DNA of 64,000 nucleotides from NCBI GenBank assembly GCA_965204925.1, contig OZ242021.1:2480001-2544000 (forward strand), read 5' to 3'. The DNA comes from G963663315 sp965204925 (lineage in GTDB: Bacteria; Pseudomonadota; Gammaproteobacteria; Arenicellales; Poriferihabitantaceae). A program made the translations under genes and the position numbers. A model generated the notes under the pieces. The model was given only the letters and a program-made list of their open reading frames with translations. It did no database searches and was not told where the DNA came from. Below, in pieces: positions 25,703 through 35,264 of this stretch (position 1 is its first letter; each line of letters starts with the position of its first letter).

Positions 25703-27661
25703 GTGGCTCCCGTGACGCCTCTCTGGCAGCCCTCTGCAGAAAGAATCCGGCAGAGCAATCTCAATGAATTCATCCGGCGGGTAACGATTGCTCATCCACA
25801 GGTCGAGGACTATGACTCCCTCTATCGGTGGAGTGTAGCGCACAGCGATCAATTCTGGTCGGCGCTATGGGATTTCTCGGGTGTTGTCAGTAGCCGTCGC
25901 TGTGACCGTGTTCTGACCAATGCGGGCGCCATGCCCGGAGCCGTGTGGTTTGAGGGCGCGCGCCTGAACTTCGCCGAAAACCTGCTTCGTTTCCGGGATG
26001 ATCATATGGCCCTGATATTCCGCAACGAGGACGGATCGGGGCGAGAACTGTCCTACCGCCAGCTTTTCCGGGAGGTCGTTCGTTGCGCGAAATTGCTGAA
26101 AACACTTGGGGTCCGGCCGGGAGACCGCGTTGCCGGCTATATGACCAATAGCCCTGAAGCCGTGATTGCGATGCTGGCGACGGCCAGCCTGGGGGCGATA
26201 TGGTCATCCTGTTCGCCGGATTTCGGGGTCAACGGAGTGCTGGAGCGTTTTACTCACATCCAGCCGAAAGTCCTGTTTTGTGTGGATGGATATCACTATA
26301 ACGGCAAGCGCTATGACATGACCGGAGCGGTGCGCTCTGTTGCAGTCCATATTCCCTCCGTAGAAAAAGTGATCGTGGTTCCGTATCTCAATCCCGAACC
26401 CGATATCGGTGGTCTGGGAGACGCCATGCTTTTTCGGGATTTCGAGTGTATATCGGAAGATATGGAATTTGTGCAGTTGCCGTTCGATCATCCGCTTTAT
26501 ATCCTCTATTCATCCGGTACTACGGGCAAGCCGAAGTGCATTGCGCACGGCGCCGGCGGCACACTGCTGCAACACCTCAAGGAGCATTTGCTGCATAGCG
26601 ACGTAAGGAGACAGGACCGGTTCTTCTATTTTACAACCTGTGGCTGGATGATGTGGAACTGGCTGGCAAGCGGCCTGGCCAGTGGATGCACTCTGATCCT
26701 GTATGACGGGTCGCCGTTTTATCCGTACAGCAATGCGTTGTGGAAGATGGCGGATTCGTTGAGGATTTCCATTTTCGGCGTCAGCGCCCGTTATCTTGCC
26801 GCCTGCGCCAAATCCGCTCTGGCGCCGCGGCAAGAACATGATCTTTCGGACTTGAGGACGATCCTGTCGACCGGGTCTCCGCTCTTGCCGGAGCATTTCG
26901 ATTACGTTTATGAGAATGTCAAGACCGATGTCATGCTTTCCTCAATTTCCGGCGGTACCGACATTGTTTCGTGTTTTGTGCTTGGCAACCCGATGCGGCC
27001 GGTATACCGGGGCGAAATTCAGGGCGCTGGCCTGGGTATGGCTGTTGAGATATACGACGGGGAGTATGACGATGCAACCCCGCTTGAGGGGGAATGCGCG
27101 GAGCTGGTCTGCACCCAACCTTTCCCCAGTATGCCTCTGGGGTTCTGGAATGAACCGGACGGCAAACGTTACCATGAGTCTTATTTCTCCCGCTTCCGCA
27201 ATGTGTGGGCCCAGGGAGACTACGCTGAAATCACCGTTAATAACGGGTTCGTTATCCATGGCCGCTCCGATGCGACGCTGAATCCGGGCGGGGTGCGGAT
27301 CGGCACAGCAGAAATTTATCGCCAGGTCGAAAAAATCGATGAGGTGCTCGAAAGCCTTTGTATTGCGCAAAAATGGGACGGGGATATACGTGTGGTATTG
27401 TTCGTGATATTGCGCGACGGCGTGGAACTGACCGATTCTCTGAAAGATTCCATTCGACGGACGGTTCGGGAAAATACCACGCCGAGACATGTGCCGAAGA
27501 AAATTATAGCGGTGGCTGACATACCACGGACATTAAGCGGTAAAATCGTGGAACTTGCGGTGCGCAGCGTTGTGCATGGCGAAGAGGTCAAAAACACGGG
27601 GGCGCTGGCCAATCCCGAGGCGCTTGAATATTTCAGGAACGTGGAAGAGTTGCAAGGTTGA
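25703..27661 (+). CDS. Acetoacetyl-CoA synthetase
   Basis: Activates acetoacetate with ATP and CoA. The 652-aa protein has the ANL-superfamily core: LYSSGTTGKPKCIAHGAGG (P-loop, ~272), SSISGGTDIVSCF (A5 region, ~413), WAQGDYAEI (~505), and the hinge/Lys motif RTLSGKIVELAV (~610). The N-terminal LWQPSAERI and the WMMWNWLASGLASG segment distinguish acetoacetyl- from acetyl-CoA synthetases. The start is a GTG. It overlaps the frame of the next thiolase and would use the acetoacetate made by HMG-CoA lyase. Confidence 0.92.
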   Translation: MAPVTPLWQPSAERIRQSNLNEFIRRVTIAHPQVEDYDSLYRWSVAHSDQFWSALWDFSGVVSSRRCDRVLTNAGAMPGAVWFEGARLNFAENLLRFRDDHMALIFRNEDGSGRELSYRQLFREVVRCAKLLKTLGVRPGDRVAGYMTNSPEAVIAMLATASLGAIWSSCSPDFGVNGVLERFTHIQPKVLFCVDGYHYNGKRYDMTGAVRSVAVHIPSVEKVIVVPYLNPEPDIGGLGDAMLFRDFECISEDMEFVQLPFDHPLYILYSSGTTGKPKCIAHGAGGTLLQHLKEHLLHSDVRRQDRFFYFTTCGWMMWNWLASGLASGCTLILYDGSPFYPYSNALWKMADSLRISIFGVSARYLAACAKSALAPRQEHDLSDLRTILSTGSPLLPEHFDYVYENVKTDVMLSSISGGTDIVSCFVLGNPMRPVYRGEIQGAGLGMAVEIYDGEYDDATPLEGECAELVCTQPFPSMPLGFWNEPDGKRYHESYFSRFRNVWAQGDYAEITVNNGFVIHGRSDATLNPGGVRIGTAEIYRQVEKIDEVLESLCIAQKWDGDIRVVLFVILRDGVELTDSLKDSIRRTVRENTTPRHVPKKIIAVADIPRTLSGKIVELAVRSVVHGEEVKNTGALANPEALEYFRNVEELQG

Positions 27662-27753
27662 ATAATCTGCCGGGGGCCGCGGTACGCCGGATACGGTATC
27701 CGTTCAGCGGGCTCTTCGGAGAAATCGGCATAATCACAGGCCGGGTAGTCAGT

Positions 27754-28941
27754 ATGCAAAAAAATGAAGTTGTAATCGTGAGTGGAGTCAGAACGGCAGT
27801 CGGCAGTTTCGGCGGCAGCCTGAAGGATCACTCTCCCGCCGAACTCGGCGCCGCCGTCGTATCGGAAGCCGTAAAAAGAGCGGGGATCAATGGACAATCG
27901 GTGGGACATGTCACAGTCGGCAACGTCATTCATACCGAACCTCAGGATGCCTACATAGCGAGAGTGGCTGCGCTTGCTGGCGGTTTGCATCACAGCACGG
28001 TGGCCGTTACTGTCAATCGCCTGTGCGGAAGCGGCATGCAGGCTATCATCACGTCGGCCCAACAGATTGAGCTGGGATTGTGCGATACGGCGCTGGCGGC
28101 AGGCGTCGAAGTGATGAGTCGGGGCGGATACCTGGCAACCGGAGCGCGCTATGGAAATCGTCTGGGCGACGGCAAGTTGCAGGACATGATGCTGGCCGCC
28201 CTGCATTGTCCGATGGAGCGCTGCCACATGGGGATCACGGCAGAAAATATTGCCGAGAGATGGGGCGTGTCCCGTGATGATCAGGACTCCTTCGCGCTCA
28301 ACAGCCACCGCAAGGCACAAAATGCGATTGAGCAAAGGCGATTCAGGACCCAGATTTTGCCAGTCGAGCGGAAGACCCGGAAAGGCGTGGAAATGTTCGA
28401 TCAGGATGAGCACGTTCGTTTTGATTCCAGGATCGAGGATATGCAAAAGCTGAAGCCTGTGTTCAAAGAGGACGGCACGGTCACCGCGGGCAATGCCTCC
28501 GGAATCAACGACGGCGCTGCGGCAATGGTCCTGATGAGCCGACAGCAGTGTGAGACGCGGGGTATAAAACCGCGAGCCCGCCTGGTGAAGTATGCCTTTG
28601 CCGGAGTTGAACCCGCGTACATGGGAATCGGGCCAGTGCCGGCAGTACATAATCTTCTTGAAAATACCGAATTGTCCGTCAACGACATTGATGTCTGGGA
28701 AGTCAATGAGGCCTTTGCCGCCCAGGCTATTGCAGTTGCGCGCGACCTTGACATTCCGGATCATAAACTGAACCCGAATGGCAGCGGCATTTCACTGGGT
28801 CATCCGATCGGCGCAACCGGTATAATCATTGCCGAAAAAGCTGTTTCCGAGCTGGAGCGCAGCGGTGGACAATATGCGGTGGTGACCATGTGTATCGGGG
28901 GCGGCCAGGGTATTGCCGGCCTTTTCGAGCGGGAAACCTGA
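27754..28941 (+). CDS. Acetyl-CoA acetyltransferase (thiolase)
   Basis: A 395-aa thiolase: Cys in VNRLCGSGMQAI (~90), NEAFAAQA (~325), GSGISLGHPIGATG (~348) and MCIGGGQGIAG (~385). I chose the ATG at 27754, which gives the canonical MQKNEVVIVSGVRTAVGSFGG start; upstream codons back to 27658 have no homology. With the synthetase just before it, it would turn acetoacetyl-CoA into two acetyl-CoA, or work backward for polyhydroxybutyrate synthesis. Confidence 0.92.
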   Translation: MQKNEVVIVSGVRTAVGSFGGSLKDHSPAELGAAVVSEAVKRAGINGQSVGHVTVGNVIHTEPQDAYIARVAALAGGLHHSTVAVTVNRLCGSGMQAIITSAQQIELGLCDTALAAGVEVMSRGGYLATGARYGNRLGDGKLQDMMLAALHCPMERCHMGITAENIAERWGVSRDDQDSFALNSHRKAQNAIEQRRFRTQILPVERKTRKGVEMFDQDEHVRFDSRIEDMQKLKPVFKEDGTVTAGNASGINDGAAAMVLMSRQQCETRGIKPRARLVKYAFAGVEPAYMGIGPVPAVHNLLENTELSVNDIDVWEVNEAFAAQAIAVARDLDIPDHKLNPNGSGISLGHPIGATGIIIAEKAVSELERSGGQYAVVTMCIGGGQGIAGLFERET

Positions 28942-28978
28942 ACATGCCGGATTACTGATTCAACAGGCGGACAAACAG

Positions 28979-29950
28979 ATGTTCCAGAGGAAATCGAACC
29001 GTTCCGGTTACGACAGCGCGGATACGGGCGAACAATTCCGACAGTCGGAAAATACCAGAGTCCTTTCCCTGCTGGCACAGGATTACCTGAAAGAACGGAA
29101 ATCGAAACGACATTGGGGAATCTTTTTCCGGTCGCTGATCGTTGTTGGTCTCGGATATGCTCTTTTTGCCTGGTTCAAGGCCGACTCCGGCGTGTTTCCC
29201 GATGAGCATACGGCTCTCGTCGAACTCGAAGGGGTGATCGGCCCCGATTCCAATTCAGCCTGGCTTGTCAACCGTAGTCTTGCGGACGCCTTTGCCGCCG
29301 AAAACTCGGTTGCCGTGATCTTGCAGATCAACAGTCCCGGCGGCGCTCCTGTCCAGGCCGCGCAGATCAATGAGGAAATCGGAAGGTTGAAATCGCTCTA
29401 CCCGGACAAACCTTTCTATGTATCGATCATGGATATCTGCGCCTCGGGAGGCTACTATGTTGCCGCTGCCGCAGACCGGATTTTCGCGCACCCTTCGAGT
29501 ATCGTCGGTTCTATCGGTGTGTTGATGGGTGGTTTCGGATTTGTTGAAGCCATGGACAAGCTGGGTATAGAAAGGCGCTTGATCAAGGCTGGAGAGAACA
29601 AGGGGATTCTTGATCCGTTCAGCCCTTCACGGCGTGCAGATGTGGAGCATGCGCAGTCCGTACTTGCAGAGGTTCACAGGCAATTCGTGGCGGCCGTGAA
29701 AGCCGGCCGGGGAGATCGTCTGAAAAACGATCCGGAAATATTCAGCGGATTGTTCTGGAGTGGCTCAAGCGCGCTGGAATTGGGATTGATCGATCAGTTC
29801 GGAAGTTCCCAGGGGATCGCGCGAGATGTTGTCGGTGCAGAGAAGCTGGTCAACTATACGTTCGAGACTCCATTGCTGGATGAGCTTGCCGAACTGACCG
29901 GCGCCTCAATAGTCCATACCCTGATGGAAAATATGCTGTGGATGCGGTAG
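28979..29950 (+). CDS. sppA: S49-family signal peptide peptidase, SppA/SohB-like
   Basis: A 323-aa inner-membrane serine peptidase with one N-terminal membrane helix (~28-45, IVVGLGYALFAWF). The S49 core shows INSPGGAPVQAAQ (~100), the catalytic Ser in DICASGGYYVAAAADRIFAHP (key ASGGYYVA, ~140) and SIVGSIGVLMGGF after it. It is a short, single-domain form rather than the long tandem form. The ATG at 28979 is preferred over one at 28913 that overlaps the thiolase. Confidence 0.9.
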   Translation: MFQRKSNRSGYDSADTGEQFRQSENTRVLSLLAQDYLKERKSKRHWGIFFRSLIVVGLGYALFAWFKADSGVFPDEHTALVELEGVIGPDSNSAWLVNRSLADAFAAENSVAVILQINSPGGAPVQAAQINEEIGRLKSLYPDKPFYVSIMDICASGGYYVAAAADRIFAHPSSIVGSIGVLMGGFGFVEAMDKLGIERRLIKAGENKGILDPFSPSRRADVEHAQSVLAEVHRQFVAAVKAGRGDRLKNDPEIFSGLFWSGSSALELGLIDQFGSSQGIARDVVGAEKLVNYTFETPLLDELAELTGASIVHTLMENMLWMR

Positions 29951-31179
29951 TTGCGATCACCGGTCCCGGGGAGCGTAAGGAATTCAGAGAGCATCATTTG
30001 CGCTCAGGCTGTCAAAGATACCGGCCATGCCTCTTGTGGTTGCTGATATTGGCCGCGCTGGCTCCGGCGGCGCTTGCTGAAACCCGGCAAGAGTCTCACA
30101 AGACCCTTGTATTTGGACAGTCCGCCGCGCTCAGCGGCCCGGCAGAGGCGCTCGGCGCCGGCATGCGTCTGGGACTGCTGGCGGCATTCGAGGAGGTTAA
30201 CAGCGCTGGCGGAGTCAATGGCTATACACTCGGACTCGAATCGCTGGATGACCGTTACGAGCCTGAATTTGCGATCAGCAACGTCCGCCGCCTGATCGAT
30301 GAGCACGAGGTGTTTGCCCTGGTCGGCGCGGTCGGCACCCCGACTTCAATCGCTGCCCAGCCGGTTTCTGCCGAGGCGGGCGTAGCTTATATTGCGCCGT
30401 ATACGGGAGCCGAGTTCCTGCGTCATACGAAACAGGCGCCCAACGTGATCAATTTGCGCGCCTCCTACTACCAGGAGGCCGAAGAAATGGTGGCCCGTCT
30501 CAGTGAGGATCTGGGTATACGACGGATCGGCATCTTCTACCAGAATGATTCTTTTGGACGTGCCGGCCTGCAGGGATTGCGCATGGCAGTGGAGCGTCGC
30601 GGCTGGAACCTTATTGAAGAGGCTTCCTATCCACGCAATACCGAAGTAGTCAAGGTTGCCGTGCTGGATCTGCGGCGGGCAGATGTCGAGGCGGTGGTCA
30701 TTATCGGCGCATACAAGCCCGCTGCCACTATGATACGCTGGGCAAGGCGGCTCAACTTCAACCCTTATTTTATCAATATTTCGTTCACCGGCAGTTCCGC
30801 GCTGGCCCAGGAGCTCGGAACCGACGGAACCGGGGTTTATATTACGCAAGTGGTCCCGTTTCCGTTCGGTTCGGAACCGCCGGTGGTCGCAAAATACCGC
30901 GCCGCCCTGGCACAGGTTGATCCCGCAAGCAGTCCAAGTTTTGTTTCCCTGGAAGGCTATCTGGCGGGTCGTCTCGTCATAGAAGGAGTACGGCTGGCAG
31001 GAGAAAACGTTACCCGGCAAGGTTTCTTGCAGGCGCTCAGGGAAGCGGGCACGATCGATCTGGACGGGTTTGTGCTTGATTACGGCATGGAAGACAACCA
31101 GGGTTCGGACCAGGTTTACCTGACGCGGCTGGATGCCGCCGGACATGTCCGTCCGGTAGAGACGATGTTGCATGAATAA
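29938..31179 (+). CDS. Branched-chain amino-acid-type periplasmic binding protein (probable sensor partner)
   Basis: A 413-aa Leu/Ile/Val- or amide-type type-I binding protein. The signal core is LLWLLILAALAPAALA. The family start TLVFGQSAALSGPAEALGAGM is clear (key GQSAALSGP), as are VFALVGAVGTPTS and IGIFYQNDSFGRAGLQG. A GTG at 29938 overlaps sppA; a TTG at 29998 is another possible start. No ABC permease or ATPase follows. Instead its end overlaps a histidine kinase gene by eight bases, so it probably delivers a ligand signal to that kinase, as TorT does for TorS. Confidence 0.88.
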   Translation: MDAVVAITGPGERKEFREHHLRSGCQRYRPCLLWLLILAALAPAALAETRQESHKTLVFGQSAALSGPAEALGAGMRLGLLAAFEEVNSAGGVNGYTLGLESLDDRYEPEFAISNVRRLIDEHEVFALVGAVGTPTSIAAQPVSAEAGVAYIAPYTGAEFLRHTKQAPNVINLRASYYQEAEEMVARLSEDLGIRRIGIFYQNDSFGRAGLQGLRMAVERRGWNLIEEASYPRNTEVVKVAVLDLRRADVEAVVIIGAYKPAATMIRWARRLNFNPYFINISFTGSSALAQELGTDGTGVYITQVVPFPFGSEPPVVAKYRAALAQVDPASSPSFVSLEGYLAGRLVIEGVRLAGENVTRQGFLQALREAGTIDLDGFVLDYGMEDNQGSDQVYLTRLDAAGHVRPVETMLHE

Positions 31180-33511
31180 TTCAGCGGTTGATGTACAGGA
31201 CAGGCGGATCGTTCAATCGGAACAATCGTCGGTCACTGCCGAATCGGGGCGCGCACCCGTTGCCGGGCACAGGATGTTCATGGGCGGGATCGGCTCCCAG
31301 ATCTATCTGATCCTGTTTGTCGGCGTACTGCTTACGCTGAGCGCCAGTCTGGTGGCCTATTTTTCGTTCAGGGAAACCTTGCGTCACGCATCCTATCTGG
31401 CGGAATACAGTATGCCGAACCTGATCAATTCAGCGGGAGTGGCGCGGCAGAGCGCGGTTGTGGTAGGCGGCGCTTTTCGACTGCTGTCGGCCAGTTCCGA
31501 GCGGGAACACGAGGAGGCAGTGACTTCGGTGGCGCGAGAGCGGGCATCGCTGGAATCGATCATCGGGGAGCTGGAGTCGCGCTCGGCATTTGGCGAACGC
31601 ACCCATTCGATCCGCAATTATCTGGTGCAACTGGACACCCATCTGGAGGCAATACGGGATTCATCCAGGCAGCGTCTGGTGACCCAGCGCATCCTGGCAG
31701 GGCTTGGCGAAGAATTGGCCGATTTGAATCGCAGTATCAACCATATTCTGGAAAAGTCGCTTGATGATCAGGGGTTTTATCTGGTGGAGGGTCTGCGCAG
31801 CCTGGATGATATTGCCCACCGTATCGAACAACGGGCATCAGAGGAGGAGCTGACGATCTACCGCAATCTGGCAAACCTGAATCACCAGACCAATCTGGCG
31901 GCGCTGCTGCTGGATGAAGTCATGTCGGTTGCGGACCGCCAGTTCCTGCCGCCGTTGCAGGATCGCTTCCACAGCGCTGTGGAAAACACCCAGTCCATCT
32001 TTGCGAAGTTGTCCGGTTTCCGGACCGGCGATTTGCAGGGGCGCTCTCTTCTGCAACGGCTCGGAGAAATGTTCAGGGTGGAAGAGCAACGTCATTTTTC
32101 CCTCAATCTGTTGAGCGAAAACCTGCGGCGTCTTGCCGAAATCGGTGAGGGAGAGAACGGTATCATTCCACTGCGCAGGGAGGCCCTGCAACGCCTGGAA
32201 GATGAGCGCAGTGAGCTGGCGAAAGCGCGTATCGTATCGGGCAGGCTCGTTACCGAGGTCAACAGGCTGGTCGCGGAAATCAACGAAGACGCCCGCAACG
32301 CCAGCGCCGCTTCGCGTTCATCGGTGAGGGCCGGAGCGCTATGGCTGATTATAATCAATCTGGCAGGGGCAGTTGCCGCCTTGCTGTTCGCATGGCTCTT
32401 CGTGGGACGCTACCTGCTGCGGCGTCTGGTCGGTTTGTCCGCGGCGATGCGCCGTATGGCGGACGGTGACCTGAAGGTGCCGATCAAGATCGGGGGGCGT
32501 GACGAGGTCACTGATATGGCCATGGCGCTGGAAGTATTCAGGCGGAATGCCGAAGAGGTGCAGCGGCTGAACCTGGTGGAGAAACTGGCGGCGGAACTGG
32601 ACGCCAGGAATGAATCGCTGGAGCGCGCCATGCAAGACCTCAAGAAGGCCCAGGAACAGATTGTTGCGGAGCAAAAGCTCGCTTCGCTGGGGCAGCTGAC
32701 CGCGGGTGTTGCCCATGAAATCAAGAACCCCCTGAACTTTATCAGCAACTTTTCTATCGTTATCGGTGAATTGGTTGATGAAATAGAGGAACTGATCGAG
32801 GAAGAAAGAGAGGACAATCCGGACGCTTTCCGGGAAGACGGGGTAATGCAGGAAATCCAGTCGATTTTTGGTGAGCTCAGACTCAGCCTTGGGAAAATTC
32901 TTGAGCACGGCAAACGCGCCAATGGCATCGTACAGAGTATGCTTGACCAGTCCCGCAGCGGTGAGGGAGAGTGGAGGGAAGTCAATCTCAATGCGTTGCT
33001 AAAACAATATGTTGAACTCGCCTATCACTCATTGCGCGCTGAAGAACCCGGTTTCAACATGGTCATAAAGGAGGATCTGGATCCGGAGGTGGGGCAGGTG
33101 GAGGTCATTCCCCAGGACATGTCCCGGGTATTCCTGAATCTGGCCACCAATGCCTGTCAGGCGATCAACGAGAAAAGACTGAAGCCGGACAAGGGCTGGC
33201 AACCGGAACTCAGGATCAGTTCCCGCCGTTTTGATGATCATGTCAGGCTCTGTATCCGTGATAATGGCGCCGGTATCCCGGAAGAGCTGCAAAAACAGAT
33301 TTTCCAGCCTTTTGTGACGACCAAGCCGGCAGGCCAGGGCACCGGGCTGGGTCTGTCGCTGACCAGCGATGTCATGATGCGTCATCGCGGTTCCATTGAA
33401 CTGGATTCCGAGGAAGGCAGTTTCACCGAAATGTGTATTCTATTGCCGCTGGAACAGCCGGCGCAAAATGAACGTGGGGACAATACCGCAAGAGACGGAG
33501 ACCGGGATTAA
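31172..33511 (+). CDS. Membrane sensor histidine kinase
   Basis: 779 aa. Order: cytoplasmic N-tail, membrane helix (~42-65), a long helical periplasmic region (~66-385), second helix (~390-412), HAMP (~413-465), coiled coil (~470-505), HisKA with phospho-acceptor His near 515 in GVAHEIKNPLNF, and HATPase with NLATNACQA (~657), DNGAGIP (~697) and GQGTGLGLSL (~721). The all-helical sensor region resembles TorS. No response regulator is fused or adjacent. Genes on both sides suggest nitrogen sensing. Confidence 0.92.
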   Translation: MNNSAVDVQDRRIVQSEQSSVTAESGRAPVAGHRMFMGGIGSQIYLILFVGVLLTLSASLVAYFSFRETLRHASYLAEYSMPNLINSAGVARQSAVVVGGAFRLLSASSEREHEEAVTSVARERASLESIIGELESRSAFGERTHSIRNYLVQLDTHLEAIRDSSRQRLVTQRILAGLGEELADLNRSINHILEKSLDDQGFYLVEGLRSLDDIAHRIEQRASEEELTIYRNLANLNHQTNLAALLLDEVMSVADRQFLPPLQDRFHSAVENTQSIFAKLSGFRTGDLQGRSLLQRLGEMFRVEEQRHFSLNLLSENLRRLAEIGEGENGIIPLRREALQRLEDERSELAKARIVSGRLVTEVNRLVAEINEDARNASAASRSSVRAGALWLIIINLAGAVAALLFAWLFVGRYLLRRLVGLSAAMRRMADGDLKVPIKIGGRDEVTDMAMALEVFRRNAEEVQRLNLVEKLAAELDARNESLERAMQDLKKAQEQIVAEQKLASLGQLTAGVAHEIKNPLNFISNFSIVIGELVDEIEELIEEEREDNPDAFREDGVMQEIQSIFGELRLSLGKILEHGKRANGIVQSMLDQSRSGEGEWREVNLNALLKQYVELAYHSLRAEEPGFNMVIKEDLDPEVGQVEVIPQDMSRVFLNLATNACQAINEKRLKPDKGWQPELRISSRRFDDHVRLCIRDNGAGIPEELQKQIFQPFVTTKPAGQGTGLGLSLTSDVMMRHRGSIELDSEEGSFTEMCILLPLEQPAQNERGDNTARDGDRD

Positions 33512-33571
33512 CCCGCATACCGGCGCCGGGCTAATGGTGATTATCGTAATTGTAGAAACGGGAGCTAACCT

Positions 33572-34897
33572 ATGTATTTAGTTGAAGTAGCAGATACGGC
33601 AGCGATCGGGCAGGATTTGTCCTTTGTGCTCAACACCTTCTCATTTTTGATCTGGGGAGCATTGATCATGTGGATGTGCGCAGGTTTCACCATGCTGGAG
33701 TCCGGTTCGGTGCGTACGAAAAACGCCTCTGTCATCTGCCTGAAAAATATCGGGTTATATTCCATATCGGGATTGACCTTTTATCTGATCGGTTACAACC
33801 TGATGTATGTCGACGTCAACGGATGGATTGGAAGCTTCATTCCATTCTACGGTCCGTCCGCCGATGAGATTGCTCTGCTGGACGGCGCTTCGGAGCGGAC
33901 CGCGGCTGTAGCAAAGAACGGCTATTCCGTTATGTCGGACTGGTTCTTCCAGATGGTATTCGTTGCCACCGCGGCCTCCATTGTCTCCGGTACACTGGCC
34001 GAGAGAGTAAAACTCTGGTCCTTTTTCGCGTTTACCGTTGTCCTCACCGCATTTATTTATCCCGTAGTGGGGGCCTGGACCTGGGGTGGAGGATGGCTTG
34101 CCGAGATGGGCTTCCAGGACTTTGCCGGCTCCAGTATTGTGCATTCAACGGGCGGTTGGGCGGCTCTGGCAGGCGCCCTCGTGGTTGGACCGAGGATGAA
34201 GAAGTTTCGTGCTGACGGCAGTGTCAAATCGACCCCCCCTTCCAACGTACCGGCGGTCACGCTGGGTGTATTCATCCTCTGGCTTGGCTGGTTCGGTTTT
34301 AATGGCGGGTCGCAACTCGCGCTTGCCGGCGTGAGTGACGCTGTGGCCATGAGTATCGTGCTGGTCAATACCAATCTGGCTGCGGCTGGCGGGGTTATTG
34401 CCGCGCTTGGCGTATCCCGTATGTTACTTGGCCGCATTGACCTCATGGCTGTTCTCAATGGCGCCCTGGCCGGTCTCGTTTCGATTACGGCTGGCCCCGA
34501 CATTACCAGTCCTGCCTGGGCCATCATTATCGGGGTGATTGGCGGGCTTTTATGTACGGCAGGAGTGAAATTGCTGGAGCAACTGAAGATAGATGATGTC
34601 GTCGGCGCAATCCCGGCTCACCTGATAGCGGGGATCTGGGGAACCCTGGCCGTATGTATCAACAAGGCGGACAGCAGTTTTGTCGCCCAGGCGGTTGGCA
34701 TTCTTGCAATCGGCGCTTTTGTATTTGTTTCCTCATACGTTGTCTGGATTGCGCTGGAGAAAATGATGGGTGTGAGAATATCCCGGAAAGTTGAGGAGCT
34801 GGGTCAGGACGTAGCGGAACTGGGCATAGAAGCCTATGCTGAATTCCTCACTATTCCCGACCCGGACGATAACGACGACGAAGAACAAAAAGACTGA
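33572..34897 (+). CDS. amt: Ammonium transporter, Amt family
   Basis: A 441-aa channel with about 11 membrane helices and no signal peptide evident. Amt signatures include GFTMLESGSVRTKNAS (~35), SGTLAERVKLWSFFAFT (~140), the first pore-His region SSIVHSTGGWAALAGA (~190) and a later one in VGAIPAHLIAGIWGTL (~350). The acidic C-terminus (PDPDDNDDEEQKD) replaces the usual tail that contacts GlnK, and no glnK is adjacent. It lies 60 bases after the kinase gene, so it is a likely co-regulated partner or signalling input. Confidence 0.93.
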   Translation: MYLVEVADTAAIGQDLSFVLNTFSFLIWGALIMWMCAGFTMLESGSVRTKNASVICLKNIGLYSISGLTFYLIGYNLMYVDVNGWIGSFIPFYGPSADEIALLDGASERTAAVAKNGYSVMSDWFFQMVFVATAASIVSGTLAERVKLWSFFAFTVVLTAFIYPVVGAWTWGGGWLAEMGFQDFAGSSIVHSTGGWAALAGALVVGPRMKKFRADGSVKSTPPSNVPAVTLGVFILWLGWFGFNGGSQLALAGVSDAVAMSIVLVNTNLAAAGGVIAALGVSRMLLGRIDLMAVLNGALAGLVSITAGPDITSPAWAIIIGVIGGLLCTAGVKLLEQLKIDDVVGAIPAHLIAGIWGTLAVCINKADSSFVAQAVGILAIGAFVFVSSYVVWIALEKMMGVRISRKVEELGQDVAELGIEAYAEFLTIPDPDDNDDEEQKD

Positions 34898-34990
34898 TCG
34901 CACGCCTTGCATGCCCAGCCCTGTCCCTTCGTCCACGCAAGCCGAAGGAGGCATTTCCTGATCTGGTTTCACACACGGGACAATAACCTG
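34898..34990. other. Spacer between amt and the candidate small RNA
   Basis: No gene or clear amt terminator is seen. Together with 34991-35264 it makes a 367-base interval without a protein gene. Confidence 0.5.
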
Positions 34991-35019
34991 TTGAAGAACG
35001 GGGGAGTTATCGCTATACT
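34991..35019 (+). promoter_or_regulatory. Sigma-70 promoter of a candidate small RNA
   Basis: TTGAAG (34991-34996), a 17-base spacer and TATACT (35014-35019), one of the best sigma-70 matches in the window. Predicted start near 35026. Confidence 0.65.
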
Positions 35020-35025
35020 CCGAGG

Positions 35026-35186
35026 TAGCGGAGCGGGATGTCTCTTGAGAGCGTACGATGACAATGTGAGACAGGTTAGTGGTAACCATTGTGGAAGCAG
35101 ATAACTGGAAATCAGGCTGCATGATCCGGTTTTGACGGTCTGCTCTTTGAAAAGGCGCCTTGACCCCGCTTCAGGCGGGGTTTTTC
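35026..35186 (+). ncRNA. Candidate small RNA or rimP-operon leader (~160 nt)
   Basis: A strong promoter and an intrinsic terminator bracket about 160 bases without a convincing frame. The segment contains further short inverted repeats, for example GTTAGTGGTAAC around 35070-35085. It does not match 6S, SRP, RNase P or tmRNA as I know them, nor a tRNA; many relatives have a tRNA-Met or tRNA-Leu gene ahead of rimP, and I see none. It could be an independent RNA or an attenuated leader. Confidence 0.45.
35163..35186 (+). terminator. Intrinsic terminator before rimP
   Basis: CCCCGC (35164-35169), loop, GCGGGG (35175-35180), followed by five T. It lies upstream of the whole rimP-nusA-infB operon. 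Confidence 0.85.
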
Positions 35187-35264
35187 TTGTCAGGAGGCTG
35201 TAATGAATTTGCGCTGGCCGCCCCGCTTTTGTATGCAGTGCGTGAATACAGTATGAATTGACCG

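Noticed and set aside
25265..25852. A 195-codon minus-strand frame opposite tRNA-Ser and ferredoxin
   Set aside because: It is antisense to two clear genes and has no homology I recognise.
35026..35186. tRNA, 6S RNA or SRP RNA before rimP
   Set aside because: No cloverleaf, no 6S bubble and no SRP domain IV motif can be formed from the sequence.
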